Assembly: GCA_023265175.1 (NCBI GenBank)
Contig: JAHFUI010000028.1
Location: 1-32,229, forward strand
Length of the DNA: 32,229 nt
DNA from: Acidobacteriota bacterium
GTDB lineage: Bacteria; Acidobacteriota; Vicinamibacteria; Vicinamibacterales; CAVVIG01
Direction of reading: 5' to 3'
Under the pieces are notes generated by a model. It saw only the letters and a program-made list of their open reading frames with translations, was not told where the DNA came from and did no database searches. The position numbers and the translations under genes were made by a program. Positions within the stretch are counted from its first letter, which is position 1. Each line of letters opens with the position of its first letter. Below are positions 31,563 to 32,229 of the stretch, in pieces.

Positions 31563-32093
31563 ATGACACCGCGTGAACTCGAGGAATACACCGCGCTCCG
31601 CGCCACGATTCGTCAACGGGGTTCGCTGCGTGTCGGCCTCTTCGTAGCCGCCTTGGCCGCGTGGGCGGCCGCGACGATCGCCACGGCCGCGCTTGCAGCT
31701 CTACCGATCGCGACGCTTCTGCCACTCCTTCTTCTGTCCGCGGGATTCGAGGCGCTGTTCAGTCTGCACACCGGCGTCGAGCGGATCGGTCGCTACCTGC
31801 AGGTCTTCTACGAGGACACCGGCGCCACGGGGAGGGAGTGGGAGCGGACGGCGATGGCGTACGGCCGTGCGTACCCGGGCGGCTCGGATCCACTGTTCGG
31901 GCTGCATTTCATGATTGCGACGGTCTTGAACTTCGTGCCGGTGATCCTCGCCGAGCCGGTGCAGCTCGAGGTGTCGGTCGTCGGGGCCGTGCACCTCGGC
32001 TTCATCGCGCGCATCCTCCTGGCCCGTCACGCGGCCGCGGGACAGCGCGCAAGAGACCTCGACCGATTTCAGCATCTGAAGGAGCGTTCTTAG
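31563..32093 (+). CDS. Small integral membrane protein, function unknown
   Basis: 176 residues from ATG 31563, which has GAGGG seven nt upstream; ATG 31491 in the same frame would add 24 mostly hydrophilic residues without a ribosome site. Two strongly hydrophobic segments lie at about 23-65 (VGLFVAALAAWAAATIATAA, LPIATLLPLLLLSAGFEALF). Weaker ones lie in the C-terminal half (LHFMIATVLNFVPVILAEPV, VVGAVHLGFIARILLARHAA), suggesting three or four helices. The middle has SLHTGVERIGRYLQVFYED, then GREWERTAMAYGRAYPGG. I recognise no family. It has no close neighbour on its strand. Confidence 0.75.
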   Translation: MTPRELEEYTALRATIRQRGSLRVGLFVAALAAWAAATIATAALAALPIATLLPLLLLSAGFEALFSLHTGVERIGRYLQVFYEDTGATGREWERTAMAYGRAYPGGSDPLFGLHFMIATVLNFVPVILAEPVQLEVSVVGAVHLGFIARILLARHAAAGQRARDLDRFQHLKERS

Positions 32094-32128
32094 AGCGACT
32101 CTACAGAGAGTATTGCAACGCCTTTGGC

Positions 32129-32152
32129 CACGAAAACACGAAATCACGAAGA
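32129..32152 (+). repeat. CACGAAAA-type 8-bp tandem repeat
   Basis: CACGAAAA, CACGAAAT and CACGAAGA in tandem, followed by ACACAAC, starting 36 nt after the membrane-protein stop codon. It is related in composition to the ACACAAAGA arrays elsewhere in the window. Confidence 0.75.
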
Positions 32153-32204
32153 ACACAACTTATGTACTGCATTTCGTAATTGCGGTGACGTGTTTCATGT
32201 TGGC

Positions 32205-32228
32205 CGCAGAGGCGCAGAGTCACAGAGG
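32205..32228 (+). repeat. CGCAGAGG-type 8-bp tandem repeat, running to the window end
   Basis: CGCAGAGG, CGCAGAGT and CACAGAGG in tandem up to the last base of the window, so the array may continue beyond it. Confidence 0.7.
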
Positions 32229-32229
32229 C

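Noticed and set aside
9616-32228. Tandem repeats as CRISPR arrays
   Set aside because: Units are only 7-10 bp with no spacers, and no cas genes are present.

Overview
This is a GC-rich window with no RNA genes, CRISPR array or recognisable insertion sequence. The organism is most likely an environmental Acidobacteriota of the Vicinamibacteria type. That is inferred from gene content: two Oar-like TonB-dependent receptors with a carboxypeptidase-regulatory N-terminal domain, a secreted companion of a family I associate with that phylum, a bactofilin, and many short-period intergenic repeats. No 16S or marker phylogeny is possible here.

Layout. Positions 1-8469 (minus strand): two tandem receptor paralogues, each with its own sigma70-like promoter. 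The downstream copy is followed by a secreted protein of unknown function and a partial, secreted metallo-beta-lactamase-fold protein. Positions 8694-11376: a small catabolic group with a fumarylacetoacetate-hydrolase-family enzyme and a SnoaL/NTF2-like protein on the plus strand, facing a resorcylate-decarboxylase-like amidohydrolase. Positions 11501-15147 (minus): class II fructose-1,6-bisphosphatase, acyl-CoA dehydrogenase, a methyltransferase-like protein and a bactofilin. Positions 15301-18512: a cysteine desulfurase and MnmA, a natural sulfur-relay pair for tRNA 2-thiouridine, overlapping tail to tail with thioredoxin reductase. Positions 27242-31318: thioredoxin, glycogen synthase, an orphan FdhE-like protein and a periplasmic D-Ala-D-Ala peptidase. 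A small membrane protein ends the window.

The most interesting region is 18990-27089. Here a putative chaperone-usher-like surface-fibre locus is read on the minus strand: a NarL-type regulator, a PilZ protein, two homologous small secreted proteins (candidate subunits), a PapD-like chaperone, and a roughly 1,020-residue usher-like barrel protein. The barrel protein has a stalk-like N-terminus and C-terminal SdrD-B/CnaB-like domains. Two further NarL-type regulators lie beyond the usher on the plus strand. All three regulators carry nearly the same recognition helix, and two have degenerate receiver pockets. A 37-bp element occurs upstream of two of the regulators and upstream of the first subunit gene, so the locus may be a self-contained regulon. 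The PilZ protein suggests c-di-GMP input.

A second theme is short tandem repeats of 7-10 bp, usually AT-richer than their surroundings and often in inverted pairs, at about nine gene junctions. One array encodes the last residues of the cysteine desulfurase. Another forms the whole leader of thioredoxin reductase, which has no visible Shine-Dalgarno sequence.
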